Source: Agarophyton chilense (Eukaryota; Rhodophyta; Florideophyceae; Gracilariales; Gracilariaceae). Taken from it: 64,000 bases of DNA. The translations under genes and the position numbers were made by a program. Positions 33,811 through 43,611 of the stretch are shown one piece after another. The stretch lies in assembly GCA_030374765.1 (NCBI GenBank), contig JARGXX010000016.1, forward strand, positions 930,001 through 994,000, given 5' to 3'. The notes under the pieces are model-generated. The model was not told the DNA's origin. It saw only the letters and a list, made by a program, of their open reading frames with translations, and searched no databases. Numbering within the stretch: position 1 is the stretch's first letter; each line of letters opens with the position of its first letter.

Positions 33811-36133
33811 TCAGGGTGCAGCCACTTGCTGCACAATCGGGCTCTCTGGGTACACTCTGGCCTCCATGAGTTTCAGAGGCGGCATGGCCTCCAAGCCAGC
33901 TTCTACGAACATTGTAACACGCAGTACAAGCTCATCAACGGCTGTTTCCGGCAGAACCCAATTAGGGACATGGTAGTAACGTTGCGTGTACGTGCCCTTT
34001 TCGTCTTGCTCTATGGGAGAATCAGTTAGGAAGCCATGGATTCCTCTCGTTCCCTTGATGTCCCAAAAGCGCCCAAGCAGATGGCCATTCACCCACAGCA
34101 CACCCTTTCCAAACCCTGCAAGATCTAAGACCCAACTATTCGATGACTTGCTGACGTGCAAGTCACAAGTGCACCAAACAGGTAGCCCTGCGAACACAAT
34201 GTCATCGAGCTGGGACGGTTGCGCGGTATGTTTGTGGTTCATGTATTGCTCAATCTCACCAACCAATGTACCAACGCATCGCCAGGGTGAACATCTGCGC
34301 CAACCGCGTATGTGAACATCCGACAGCAGCCCCTTTCTCTCGCACGCCATGTTCTCGTTATTTAGCTGCCAGTCGCCTTTTACAAGTCCAAGCGCATTTG
34401 TCATAATACACAGCTCGATGTTTCGGTGGTAACTGTTGTCATGCACGGTGATCTCGTGTGCAGTGCCTCTCTCCCCGTCTGGGTACTTTGCCCACTTGTT
34501 GCGCCAGCGATCTTCCCATAACGGCAGCTGTGATGTGGCGACCGGGCGACCGTCAATGTAGACGCGTGCGAAATCAGCAGCCTCAAAGCTGAGCGTCATG
34601 GGCTGCGGCGGCGACTCGGGACAAGGTTCGAAACGTGCTGTGTAAAAGGCGTAGTCGGACTGGTCGTTTGTAAGAGCGAGCTGCTCCTGCGGCACGTCAC
34701 TCGAGACCACCTGTCGCGTGTGTGTATTGGCAAGCGAGTGCCATGTGGGAATTGGTTCAGAAACGAGATTCCACCGCGACGCAGTGGCTTGTACGTGCAC
34801 GTACTTTTGCGTGACGATAAGCTCGGGGCGTGTAGCAGACGTGTCGAAAAGGAGCTGCATGGAGTGTGGCTGCACGATGTGCACGGTGCGCGGGCGAAGG
34901 TGGCGGTGGTAGTGGTTGCCGTTCGGCAAGGTGAATTGCGTGCGCGGGTGTTGAGTATCGTTGCAGATGAAAAGGGCGTCTCCCCACTGCACGACGCCAT
35001 CGTTTTCGGGGGGGTCTTTCTGACGATTGCTCATGAAGTAGGCCTCGAAGAGTTTGGCAAGCACGGAGTGGAGCAGCGCCAGATGGCGAGACTTTGTGGT
35101 GTGAAAGCCAAACTGGTTGATGGGGGCATCGTAGTCGTAGGATGTAGCTTGCAGGTACATGGGGGTTCTTCCAAAATTAGTGCCGCCCATCCACATGTAG
35201 TAGTTGATGCCTGCGCCACCTGCGGCGAAGAAACGGGCTACAGAGTACAGAAGGTCATGCAGCGGGCGGCGGTGATGTGGAGCACCCCACACGTCATACC
35301 AGCCAGTCCAACATTCGGTCCACACGGGGGGCTGGTGCGGGTGACGACGGCGATGGTTGTGAACATGGCGGTGGGCGTAAAAGGCGTTGATGGTCTCCAC
35401 AACGCCGTGTGCAGCACCGAAGCACATAATGGATGGGACGCCAAAGTTAAGTTGGTGCTGCAGATCGGCCATCCATTGCAGGTAAGCGGTGCCCTGGGAG
35501 GCATAGGCTTCGGACACCATCTGGTACTCGTTTTCGAGCTGGACGAGGATGACCGGGCCTCCGGCGGAGGCCAGTAGGCTGCGCGCATGCAGCTGGGCGG
35601 CTACGTGGCGCAGCCAACGCTCTACGTGATACATGAAGGTAGCGTTGATTGTGCGGAAGCGCACATGAGGGAGGTTGCGTAGGTGGAAGGGGAATGCACC
35701 ATATGAAACCTCGGCACACACATACGGGCCCAGTCGCAGAATGACGTACAGGCCGGCGCGGGCTGCGGCTGCAATATAGGCGAAGAGGTCGCGCGAGTGG
35801 TCAAAGGTGTATTGGGCGGGGGATTGCTCGTGATGCGCCCAGAAGACGTCTGGGGTGTTGGTGGTGGTGGTGGTGGTGGTGTCAGGACTCGAAGGAAGGA
35901 AGAGGGGGGAAGTGTGAGGGGAGGGGTTGGGGGAGCGTTGGGGGGGACGTACAGGTTTCGAGGGTGTTGAGACCTGCTTGGTGGAAGGAGCTGAAGACGG
36001 CGTGCCAGTTGCGGGGGTGGAGGCGGACGTAGTGCACGGAGCCAGAGAGTATGAGGAGGGGCTTGCCTCTAACGAAGAAGGAGCGGCGATCGTAGGAGAC
36101 GGGGGAGGGGGGGGGGTGAATTGGGGGGGGCAT
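33811..36133 (-). CDS. Glycoside hydrolase family 35 beta-galactosidase
   Basis: Two exons (36,133-35,953 and 35,849-33,811) give 739 residues from the ATG at 36,133. The N-terminal part reads ILSGSVHYVRLHPRNWHAVF (about 28-47) and, across the intron, LNTLETYVFW (55-64), the GH35 hallmark. The acid/base Glu168 lies in QLENEYQ and the nucleophile Glu239 in VWTECWTGWYDVWG. The substrate-loop motif MWMGGTNFGRTPM follows, then a beta-sandwich C-terminal half. The enzyme removes terminal beta-galactose from sugars or wall glycans. No signal peptide is evident at this start. A longer frame upstream of the intron is not the galactosidase frame. Length is typical of plant-like enzymes lacking the SUEL lectin domain. 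Confidence 0.93.
35850..35952 (-). other. Intron of the beta-galactosidase gene (103 bp)
   Basis: Minus strand starts GTACGT and ends ACCCCAG. It splits the Tyr codon of the conserved ETYVFW motif, which is restored exactly on removal. It contains (CCA)n repeats. Confidence 0.85.
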
Positions 36134-37148
36134 TTGGGGGGTGGGGGTTGGTTGTAATAGTGAAGTGTAAGATTGGGGAGTGGTGGAGTGAGGGTGGGAA
36201 GGGGGACGGGGGAGGGGGAGAAACGGGAAGAGGTGGGTTGGGGGAGAGGGGAGTTGGGGGTGGGGGGGGCGGCGGGACAGGAGGCGCGGGAGGGAGGTGG
36301 AACGGACCGGAACGGAACGGAACGGAACGGAAGGAAGGAACAGGCAACAAGCAACGCGGCGCGGAGCGCAACGAAAAGTGATCTACACGCGGTGAAGCAG
36401 CGCGGGGCGCAACGTGGCGCACGCGTGGGGGCGGCGGCGCGCATTACAGTGGCGGTTTGTTGTTGTTATGCGCCAGTGACACACTGAGACGGGGGGGGGG
36501 TGCAGCTATTTTTGCGCGCACGAGGCACAGCGAGCTGGGTGGGGGGGCAATGCGACGCGGCGACGACGCGACGGCGACGCGCGTCGGGCGGCGCCAGCGC
36601 CAGTGGCGGGTGGCGCGACTTGGCGGCACGCGCAATGCGCGCGTGCCAAGTGGACGGGTGTGTTGCGCGCGTGGCCTGCGCGCTGCCTCCCCGCCCCCCC
36701 CCCCCCGCCCAAAACCGCGCGCTCTCGTCGCCCCCTGGCGCGCTTGGCGCGCGCGCGTCGCCGCGCGCCGTACGTGCGCCTTTCTCCCTCCCCCCTCCTC
36801 GTCGCGACCTCCCGACCCGCCCTGCCCCCGCGCTTAACCGCACCCCTCCCCTCGACCCACTTCTCATCCGCTTCCGCCCCCTCAATTCTTCCCTCTCCCT
36901 CTCCACTACCAACCTCCACCACCACCACCGCCACCCCCCCTTACCTAAATCCCTTACAACCCACACCCCTCCTCTCTCCACCCCCGCTTCCCCTCTCCCC
37001 CCCCCCCCCCCCCCCCTCCCCCTCCCCACCATCCCTTCCCCCCTCCCCACCCCCCCCCTACCCCCTCCCCCCTTCCCCATTCTCCACCATCCATCCCCAC
37101 CCCTTCCCCATCACCCCCCGACCGCATGCCGCGGCTCGCTCCCCTTTC
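36134..37148. promoter_or_regulatory. Shared divergent promoter region, GC-rich
   Basis: About 1 kb between the start codons of the galactosidase (-) and the BED-hydrolase (+). Each side is C/T-rich on the sense strand of its gene, with long C runs at 36,997-37,016 on the plus strand and G runs at 36,100-36,280. The centre holds GC-rich, CpG-dense DNA with a GGAAC tandem repeat. Long frames here on either strand are composition artefacts. No specific factor site is claimed. Confidence 0.5.
36303..36338. repeat. Short (CGGAA)n tandem repeat
   Basis: Five-base units 'cggaa' repeated about six times, then 'ggaagg'. In the 5' region of the galactosidase gene. Confidence 0.85.
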
Positions 37149-39017
37149 ATGGACCCCTCCGATGCGGCCGTCACAGAATCCGCCGCCTCCACCGACACCC
37201 CCTCCCACCACGACTCCCTCCCCTCCCGCCCCCCGCACCTCCATCACCAACAAACACAACATCACCCTCACCACCACCAACAACAGCAACAACAACATCA
37301 TCAACATCAACATCAACAACAACAACAACAACAACAACAACAGCAACCAACACAACAATCTTCACAGCAACCGCCGCAGCAACAGCCGTCGCAGCCGCAA
37401 CAGCATCATGTGCAGCAGGTGACACACGCCTTCCCCCCCCAGCCGCCGCCACCGCCGCGCGCACAGCCGCGCCCCGACTCCGCGCGCTATCCCCTCATGT
37501 TACAAGCTCTGCATCCCGCCGCCGCCCCGTCTCATCTCGAGCCGCACCGCACGCACCACGCTGTGAGCCACGCACACCCGCCACTAGCATCTACCTCCTC
37601 TTCCACCTCCACATCCAAGCTATGGCAGCACTTTATCAAGGGCGACAAGATGCTAAAGACCAACAAATTCTTCGCGCATTGCGTTTACTGCCGCAAGATC
37701 AACCGTGACAGTAACACGCGCGGTGAACGCCGCATGATGAGCGCCCATCTGTCCAGCTGCGCCGAGGCGCCGCCCGGCGCGCGCGCCGAGGCGCTGGCCA
37801 TCTCCAAGGACCTCAAGATGCGACGTTCCATCCTTTCTATCGGCAAGAAGTCGCGCGGCGCCGCCGCCGCCGCCGTGGCCGCCGCCGCTTCCCTTTCAGA
37901 CGGCATTGGCAAGCGCCGTCGCTCGGCGCCCTCACTACACGCGCCCATGCCAACACCGGCGGCGTCACAAGACGCCATGGTGGCAGCGGCAGCTGCAGCA
38001 GCCGCTGCCACCGCGCCCTCACAGCACCCGCAGGAGGCGGTGGCTGCTGCCGCCGCCGCCGGCTTCTTCGATCCTATGGGGTCACCACCGCCACCGCCGC
38101 CACCACCACCACCACCACCACCACCGCCACCACCACCACCACCATCCATCATGGCACACGAGCTGCGCGACGTGCGACGGCAGGGGCACTTGCGCACCAA
38201 CGACAATGTGCGGTTGTACTACGAAGAGTGCGGCAATGGACACCCATTGATTCTGATTCACGCGCTGGCGGCGTCGAGCAAGTTTTTTGACGCCAACTTT
38301 GCGGACCTGGGCTCACGCTTCCGCGTGGTGCGTTACGACCAACGCGGGCATGGGGAGTCGGACAAGCCGCGCATCGGCTTTCACGTTCACCGGCTGGCGG
38401 CGGACCTGCGCGACGTTATGGTACATTTTCACTTTGATAAAGTGGCGCTTTTAGGGTGCGCGCTGGGGTGCGCTGTCATCTGGGCGTTTGTGGAGCTGTA
38501 CGGGCCCGGGCGCATCTCGGCGGCCATGTTTGTAGACCAGCCACCGTTCCCGCTGCACGCCGTGGACGGGTCGTGGCTGTGCGGCTCCAAGCTGACCTTC
38601 TCCGAGGCGTCGGTGGCGCACTGCATGGCGCAATTGAACGCCAACCCACGCGCGTTCTACGAGCACTGCGCGCGGCTGGGTTTCACGCGCGACCCGTCGC
38701 AGATGGAGTTGGCTCTGTGCATTGACGAGGGTCTCCGTTGTAACGCGTGGTTTTTGGGAAAGCTACTGTGTAACGTTGCGTTTTCGGATTGGCGCGCCGT
38801 GTTGCGCTTTGTGACTTGCCCGGCGTTGGTTATTTCTGGTAAGAAAAGCAAGTTGAGCGACTGGGAGGGCATGGTTGTGGCGGCGGAGACGATGCCGCAT
38901 GCGCGCCTGATTGGGTTTGAGGAAGGCGGCCATCTGCTGTACATTGAGGAGGCGTTACGTTTCAACAACACCGTGGCGGCGTTTTTGCAGAGCATTGTGA
39001 GTGGCGGCACGGGGTGA
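37149..39017 (+). CDS. BED-type zinc finger fused to an alpha/beta-hydrolase domain
   Basis: Intronless, 622 residues from the ATG at 37,149; an open frame reaches further back but only through a non-ATG, C-rich leader. Order: His/Gln-rich region (about 25-95), BED-like finger (about 157-205, KLWQHFIKGDKMLKTNKFF then C-x2-C ... H-x3-C), basic segment, Ala tracts (230-300), a run of 20 Pro (313-332), then an alpha/beta hydrolase (about 345-618) with RYDQRGHGES and PFPLHAVDG. At the nucleophile elbow the usual GxSxG is GCALG: Ala438 (codon 38,460-38,462) stands where Ser is expected. The His of EEGGHLLY (595) remains. It may be a non-catalytic ligand-binding or regulatory protein on DNA; this is inference. 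Confidence 0.85.
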   Translation: MDPSDAAVTESAASTDTPSHHDSLPSRPPHLHHQQTQHHPHHHQQQQQQHHQHQHQQQQQQQQQQQPTQQSSQQPPQQQPSQPQQHHVQQVTHAFPPQPPPPPRAQPRPDSARYPLMLQALHPAAAPSHLEPHRTHHAVSHAHPPLASTSSSTSTSKLWQHFIKGDKMLKTNKFFAHCVYCRKINRDSNTRGERRMMSAHLSSCAEAPPGARAEALAISKDLKMRRSILSIGKKSRGAAAAAVAAAASLSDGIGKRRRSAPSLHAPMPTPAASQDAMVAAAAAAAAATAPSQHPQEAVAAAAAAGFFDPMGSPPPPPPPPPPPPPPPPPPPPSIMAHELRDVRRQGHLRTNDNVRLYYEECGNGHPLILIHALAASSKFFDANFADLGSRFRVVRYDQRGHGESDKPRIGFHVHRLAADLRDVMVHFHFDKVALLGCALGCAVIWAFVELYGPGRISAAMFVDQPPFPLHAVDGSWLCGSKLTFSEASVAHCMAQLNANPRAFYEHCARLGFTRDPSQMELALCIDEGLRCNAWFLGKLLCNVAFSDWRAVLRFVTCPALVISGKKSKLSDWEGMVVAAETMPHARLIGFEEGGHLLYIEEALRFNNTVAAFLQSIVSGGTG

Positions 39018-39619
39018 GTTTTGTTTTGATTGTCTATTTTTTTTTCGACATTATGACTACAAAAGCGAGAGGCAAGCACAACAGGGAAGGGGAAGACGGG
39101 TGACTACTTTTTGATGGCGATGGGAAGGGGGGAACGGACGATAAGGGGGAGGGTGACGGTAGAGCGTTGCAGTGCGGTGAGGAGCAGAGCGGAGCTGGGA
39201 GCGAAAGAGTGAAACGGTTTGGGAAGGGGCCGGGCGATGGTAAGCGGAGGGTAACGGTGGGGGATGCAGCAGCAGCAGCAGCAGCAGCTGCAGCGGCAGC
39301 AGCGGCGAGAAGGAAGGAAAGGCGCGCTGGCAGCGCGTGCTGACGAATCGTCGGTTGCGGTGCGCGCGCGCGCGCGCAGAAGCTCTTGCACTGGCGCGGC
39401 ACCGGCGCGGCACCGGCGCGCTCGTGTTGACCATTGAGTGAAAAATGTGAAACTTTTTTATTTTATTTTATTTTATTTTCACTTTTGCGCTCGTGCCACT
39501 GCTCGGGCGCGTCAAGCGGCCCATCCGTGTGTGCCCGACTCGTTCCCCTCCCGGCCTTGCTCGCTTGCTTGCTTGCTTGCTTCTTTTGCCCCATCGCTTC
39601 TGCGTTCGCTCTCGCCGTA
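39018..39619. other. Intergenic region with simple repeats
   Basis: Separates two plus-strand genes. It contains a (CAG)n run (about 39,268-39,289), a (CG)n run near 39,362-39,378, an A/T repeat (TTTTA)n at 39,456-39,480, and a (GCTT)n run (about 39,560-39,582). The last 150 bp are C/T-rich and should be the leader of the GRAM gene. Frames on the minus strand here are low-complexity. Confidence 0.6.
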
Positions 39620-40807
39620 ATGCCCACCGACTTGCCGCCCGCCGCCCCGCCGTCGTCTCCTCCCCCGGAAAGGCGCCCCGACGCCCCCGCCGACGCCCCC
39701 GCCGACGCCCCCGCCGTCGAGCCCGCCATCGAGCCCGCCATCGAGCCCGCCATCGAGCCCGCCGCCGCGCCCAAGCCCACCACCCCCTCCGCCGAGCCGC
39801 AGCCGCCGTCGTCGCCGTTCGGCGGCTGGGCCGCCCTAGATCGCCTGCACCTGCGCACGCTCTTCTCCGCGCCTGACGCTGTGGACGCCGACGAAGCCGA
39901 CGACGCCGACGACGCCGACGACGCCAACCATGTAACAGGCACCACCGCCGTGCGCCCCGCGTCTTCCGCAAAGGCCACGCCCACCACCACGGCTACCGCC
40001 ACAGCCGCCACTACCGCCACCACCGCCGAGCAGCCGCCGTCGCCGTCGTCGCCGCCGTCGTCGCCGCCGTCGTCGCAACACCCCGCCGCCGATCGCCCTG
40101 CCGCGCGCACTCCCGACCTCAAGGCCACCGCCGCGCATCTCGCGCACGCCGCCTCCGCAGAGCTGCAGCACGCCTCCGAAGCCGCGCAGCACACCTTCGG
40201 AAAGGCCGCCCAGGAGCTGGGGAAGGGCTGGGGCACGCTCAACAGCTTTCTGGACGATATGCTCGCGCCGGCTGCGTCTAGCACTGCTTCGCACCGCGCC
40301 GCGCCCTCCTCTGATGCTCAACGCGTGCTCAAACACTTCCATCAGCACTTCCCGACCTTGCCTGAGCGCGACGATGTCGTGGACCACTTTGAATGCACGC
40401 TCATTCAAAAGTATCGCTGTCAACTCAACGATGCCACCCCGGAAAAGGTGTTTCCGCTGTCGGGAACCATGTTTGTCACCACCTCGCACATCGCCATGTA
40501 TATTGTTGACCGTCACACCGTGTTCTCATCCGAATCGTTCGGCGTCACCATCCCGCTCGCTGACGTGGCGAAGATCCAAAAGGGCGCCAAAAGCATGCTC
40601 AGGCTGCTCACCGTTGACAAGCACAGCTACATCTTTGCACAGTTCGAATCGAACACCCACTTCAACGCCGCCATCTCCTTGCTGGAGCACATGACCGCCC
40701 CGCCGCAAGCGCTATCCGAACCGCCCCGCGCCCAAACACCACCTTCGCCCGCTGACCAACCCTCGCACGCGCCGACCGCCCAAACCGGCACTGTACGCCT
40801 GCACTAA
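39620..40807 (+). CDS. GRAM-domain protein
   Basis: Intronless, 395 residues from the ATG at 39,620. The frame is open upstream to 39,434, but that start is a TTG and the added residues come from the (TTTTA)n repeat, so I prefer the ATG. The N-terminal two thirds is Pro/Ala/Thr-rich and probably disordered, with repeats of PAIE and DADDADDA. An Ala-rich helix (KATAAHLAHAASAELQHAS) precedes a GRAM domain (about 245-358): HFECTLIQKYRCQLNDATPE, FPLSGTMFVTTSHIAMYIV, then VTIPLADVAKIQKGAKSMLR. GRAM domains bind membrane lipids. No lipid-transfer or other catalytic domain follows. Role inferred: membrane-associated adaptor. Confidence 0.85.
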   Translation: MPTDLPPAAPPSSPPPERRPDAPADAPADAPAVEPAIEPAIEPAIEPAAAPKPTTPSAEPQPPSSPFGGWAALDRLHLRTLFSAPDAVDADEADDADDADDANHVTGTTAVRPASSAKATPTTTATATAATTATTAEQPPSPSSPPSSPPSSQHPAADRPAARTPDLKATAAHLAHAASAELQHASEAAQHTFGKAAQELGKGWGTLNSFLDDMLAPAASSTASHRAAPSSDAQRVLKHFHQHFPTLPERDDVVDHFECTLIQKYRCQLNDATPEKVFPLSGTMFVTTSHIAMYIVDRHTVFSSESFGVTIPLADVAKIQKGAKSMLRLLTVDKHSYIFAQFESNTHFNAAISLLEHMTAPPQALSEPPRAQTPPSPADQPSHAPTAQTGTVRLH

Positions 40808-41476
40808 ACAAGCACACACACTTTGTTTCAATTGCTTCTGTCCGCCTGTTCCATCATGCAACCATGTACGCCGGCACCCGTGCCTTCGCCTCTACACAAT
40901 AGAAACCATCACCCACACAGGTTAGCGCACGCCATGCAGCACAGCGCATCAAACGCTCGCCCCGATATATGAACAAACATACACCACCTCACTCGTGACC
41001 CGACTGCTTAGTGTCGCCACATCGCCTCCCCTCGTCGTCTCACATGCCGTAATTCAAACGCTGTCCGATGTTATATACACAACAGTCGTATCTAGCTAGC
41101 TAGCTAGCGCGCGTGCGTCTGCGCCACGCTGGCAGCCTCCTGAGCCTCTCGGGTGCGCGCGCCGCGCTCTGCGCACAAGTTACCCCAGGCGCGTCGGCTC
41201 GCCTCTAACATCGCACCACGTAGAGCGCCTGAGTGCGCGCCATTGGACGCGCGCGCTACCTGTCGCCATTCACGTTCTCGTTCGCGATATCCAACACTTG
41301 GGCACAGACGAGGGAATCAAACCAACGTTTCATTGTTAACTATGGTTAGGGCGAACAAATTAGAGCGTTACAATACAATCGTGTGTTCTCTACAAATCTA
41401 TGGACTATCACAAAACTTCCACAGAACAGCGCAACCACCGCTGTCCCGCCGGACACCTGACGCCGACGCCATCTCA
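40808..41476. terminator. Convergent 3' intergenic region with (CTAG)4 run
   Basis: Between the stop codons of the GRAM gene (+) and the kinase gene (-), so it holds two 3' ends. A self-complementary TCTAGCTAGCTAGCTAGC run lies at 41,091-41,108. No clear AATAAA was identified. Confidence 0.4.
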
Positions 41477-43090
41477 TCAGCGCGCACGTGTCTCTCGCTG
41501 GCGAGCATCGCTGCTTGTGCTTGCAGTGGTATCGGACCGAATCGTGCTCAGGTCCGACAACGACGCGTACGAATAGCCAAAACCCACCACCGAGGTGGCA
41601 TTCTGCACCTTTGGCAAATCGCTTCCGTGCCGAAGTCGCATTGCAAGTCGCGAAGGTCTTCTCGCCTTGAACGCACTGCGCAACGCGCCGTCGCCACCAG
41701 CGCTGTGCGCTTTTCGTTTGCGCGGCTGCAGCTCCTCATCCTCCAGACGGATGCCGTGCGACTGCAGGCGCTTAGTATCAAAATTGCCAACCTCGAAGCC
41801 TTGTTCAGACGGCCGAGTCTCCAGCGCGGCCGCGCTCTGGTAGCCTTCATCGAGCACACCCTCCCAGTCCACGTCTTCGAAGAACAGAGCTTCCTTGAGG
41901 TCCTGCAGGTTCATGCGCTCCTCCTCCTTCTTCTTGAGTAGCCCAGAGAGCATTTCCATCGCAGCGTCGGACAGGAACGAGGGGTACCTCACGTCGTCCA
42001 ATTGAATGCGCTTCTCAATCTCCGAAGCGTCATTCCTGCCGCTGTACTTATTGGAGTGGTCGTCGAACGGTGCGTATCCGACAAGCATGCGATAGAAGAG
42101 CGCGCCCAGCGACCACAAGTCCGTGCCGATTCCATACCACTTGCCGGTTACAATCTGCGGCGACATGTACGAAGTGCTTCCGCAAAAACTCTTGGTGCGG
42201 CCGAATCGACCAGTGCTAAGCATTTTGCTGAGGCCAAAGTCGCACAGTCGTACGTTGCCGTTTGCATCCAGCAGAACGTTTTCAGGCTTGACGTCGCGGT
42301 AGATGACGTTGAGCGAGTGAATGTGTTCGATGGCGAGAATAATTTGGGACATGTAGCGCCGGGCTTGAGGCTCCGACAGGCGGCGGCGCGGCGCCTTGTT
42401 GAGAACGGTCTTGAGGTTTCCGCCCTGGCAGAAGTCGGACACCATGTAGAGCGCCTTGTCGGTCTGGAAGGCGTGGGTGAGGTTGACGACGAATGGAAAG
42501 CCACGCACCAGCTCCATGACGAGGCGCTCGTCCAGGACGTGTCTGAGCGAGCCGTCGGAGTGGAATGCATCGTGCTTCTGCACCACCTTGAGCGCGAGCG
42601 GGCGATGCGGCGCGACAGCATGCTCGTCGTCACGCTCGTTGACGAGGTAAACCTCGCCGCCACCGCCCTTGCCAATGGGCGCAAGCACGCGAAAGTGCGA
42701 GAGCGGCGGAGCACGGGCATCGACGACGGCGTACAGGGCATCAAGCCAGGCAGTAGCGTCGTTGTCAAAGCGCAGATGCAGCGAGATGGCGGTGCTGGAG
42801 CGCACGGTGACGAGCGCGACGGTAGGGGACGGGGTGGTGTGCGAGACATGGTGCACATCGATGGTGCTGATGACGCGCTGCGTACCGCGCGCGAGGATGA
42901 TGAGCGCTGAGCCGCGTAGACTGACGGTGGCGAGGGCCCATTCGCGGAAGAGGCGCTTGCGGCGGCGCAGACGCGCCGGACCCGTGAGGGTTTGCGGCAG
43001 GCGGCGCAGCAGCGCGACGCCGGGCTGCTGCGCGGTGGCGTCTGGCTTGACGGACGTGAGCGACGACGCACGACGCTCGGAGTTGAACAT
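41477..43090 (-). CDS. PH-domain AGC-family serine/threonine kinase
   Basis: Intronless, 537 residues, ATG at 43,090. An N-terminal PH-like domain (about 28-125, RRKRLFREWALATVSLRGSA ... ATAWLDALYAVV) leads directly into the kinase (about 133-395). Visible are the Gly-rich loop GKGGGGEVYLV, the ATP Lys in LALKVVQK, the catalytic loop YRDVKPEN with Asp266, and DFG with Asp284. The activation-loop segment is TKSFCGSTSYMSP, and the usual APE is SPQ (Gln312 replaces Glu). The tail has the AGC-like FFEDVDWEGVL and ends near GFGYSY, a hydrophobic-motif-like string lacking the usual phosphorylated Ser/Thr. The PH-kinase order recalls Akt/PKB and GRK-like kinases. Probably active and membrane-recruited. 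Confidence 0.9.
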   Translation of the reverse strand: MFNSERRASSLTSVKPDATAQQPGVALLRRLPQTLTGPARLRRRKRLFREWALATVSLRGSALIILARGTQRVISTIDVHHVSHTTPSPTVALVTVRSSTAISLHLRFDNDATAWLDALYAVVDARAPPLSHFRVLAPIGKGGGGEVYLVNERDDEHAVAPHRPLALKVVQKHDAFHSDGSLRHVLDERLVMELVRGFPFVVNLTHAFQTDKALYMVSDFCQGGNLKTVLNKAPRRRLSEPQARRYMSQIILAIEHIHSLNVIYRDVKPENVLLDANGNVRLCDFGLSKMLSTGRFGRTKSFCGSTSYMSPQIVTGKWYGIGTDLWSLGALFYRMLVGYAPFDDHSNKYSGRNDASEIEKRIQLDDVRYPSFLSDAAMEMLSGLLKKKEEERMNLQDLKEALFFEDVDWEGVLDEGYQSAAALETRPSEQGFEVGNFDTKRLQSHGIRLEDEELQPRKRKAHSAGGDGALRSAFKARRPSRLAMRLRHGSDLPKVQNATSVVGFGYSYASLSDLSTIRSDTTASTSSDARQRETRAR

Positions 43091-43611
43091 GTGTGAGCGG
43101 GGCGAGGGTGGGGCGGCGATGGAAGGAGTGAGGAAGAAGCAGGCGAGAGGAAGCGATAGCGACGAAGGGGCGACGATGTGAGGGAACGAAGTGAGGCGTG
43201 CACGGCCGCTAGCGCATCGCGCTTAAACGCAGAGGCGCGGCCTGGAGGACGGTGCCAGCGATGGTGCGACGGCGCGCCAGAGGAGAAAAGAAACGCACAA
43301 CGGACGCGCGCATGGCACGCTATGACGCAGCTCGACGCGGCCACACGCGCTCGTGGCCAGCTAACGCGCGCTGTGCGGCCGTCACACGCAAGGCGCCCAC
43401 CAATAGCTGCGCGCATGCTGGCGACCCGCCATGCCCAGCGTCGCCATGCGCGTCGCCGTGCCCTGCCTCGCCATAGCCCCCGAGCCGCCATGCGTCCCGC
43501 GCATGGCATGCTGCCGCGCTTTCCCACTTTCCCCTTACCACTTTCTCACCTCTCACTTACACTTCCCTTCCTTCTTGCCCGTTCCCCATCCCTCTCCCCC
43601 CCCCCCCCGCC
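43091..43611. promoter_or_regulatory. Divergent promoter region between kinase and OMA1 genes
   Basis: About 520 bp between two start codons pointing outward. Both ends are C/T-rich on the sense strand of the adjoining gene, with a run of about 14 C just before the OMA1 ATG. The middle is GC-rich with CGCGC-type motifs and 'ccgccatgcgt' repeats. No defined site is claimed. Confidence 0.5.

Noticed and set aside
35850-36444. A longer open frame running through the galactosidase intron with an N-terminal Arg/Pro-rich part
   Set aside because: It does not contain the GH35 start motifs. These lie in another frame joined by a clean GT-AG intron, and the extra part is G/C-skewed low complexity.
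36466-37080. Gly/Arg-rich frames on the minus strand opposite C-rich DNA
   Set aside because: Pure composition effects of G runs; no domain.
36603-37148. In-frame extension upstream of the BED-hydrolase ATG
   Set aside because: It opens with GTG and consists of Pro/Ser runs from C-rich leader DNA; 37,149 is the first ATG that leads into the Gln/His region.
39434-39619. N-terminal extension of the GRAM protein resembling a signal peptide
   Set aside because: It starts with TTG and its hydrophobic residues come from a (TTTTA)n repeat.
39836-40516. Long frames antisense to the GRAM gene
   Set aside because: GC-rich shadow frames of simple Ala/Gly/Arg composition; the GRAM fold lies on the plus strand.
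42002-42910. A 302-codon frame opposite the kinase gene
   Set aside because: It is a shadow frame of the kinase; the kinase motifs on the minus strand are decisive.
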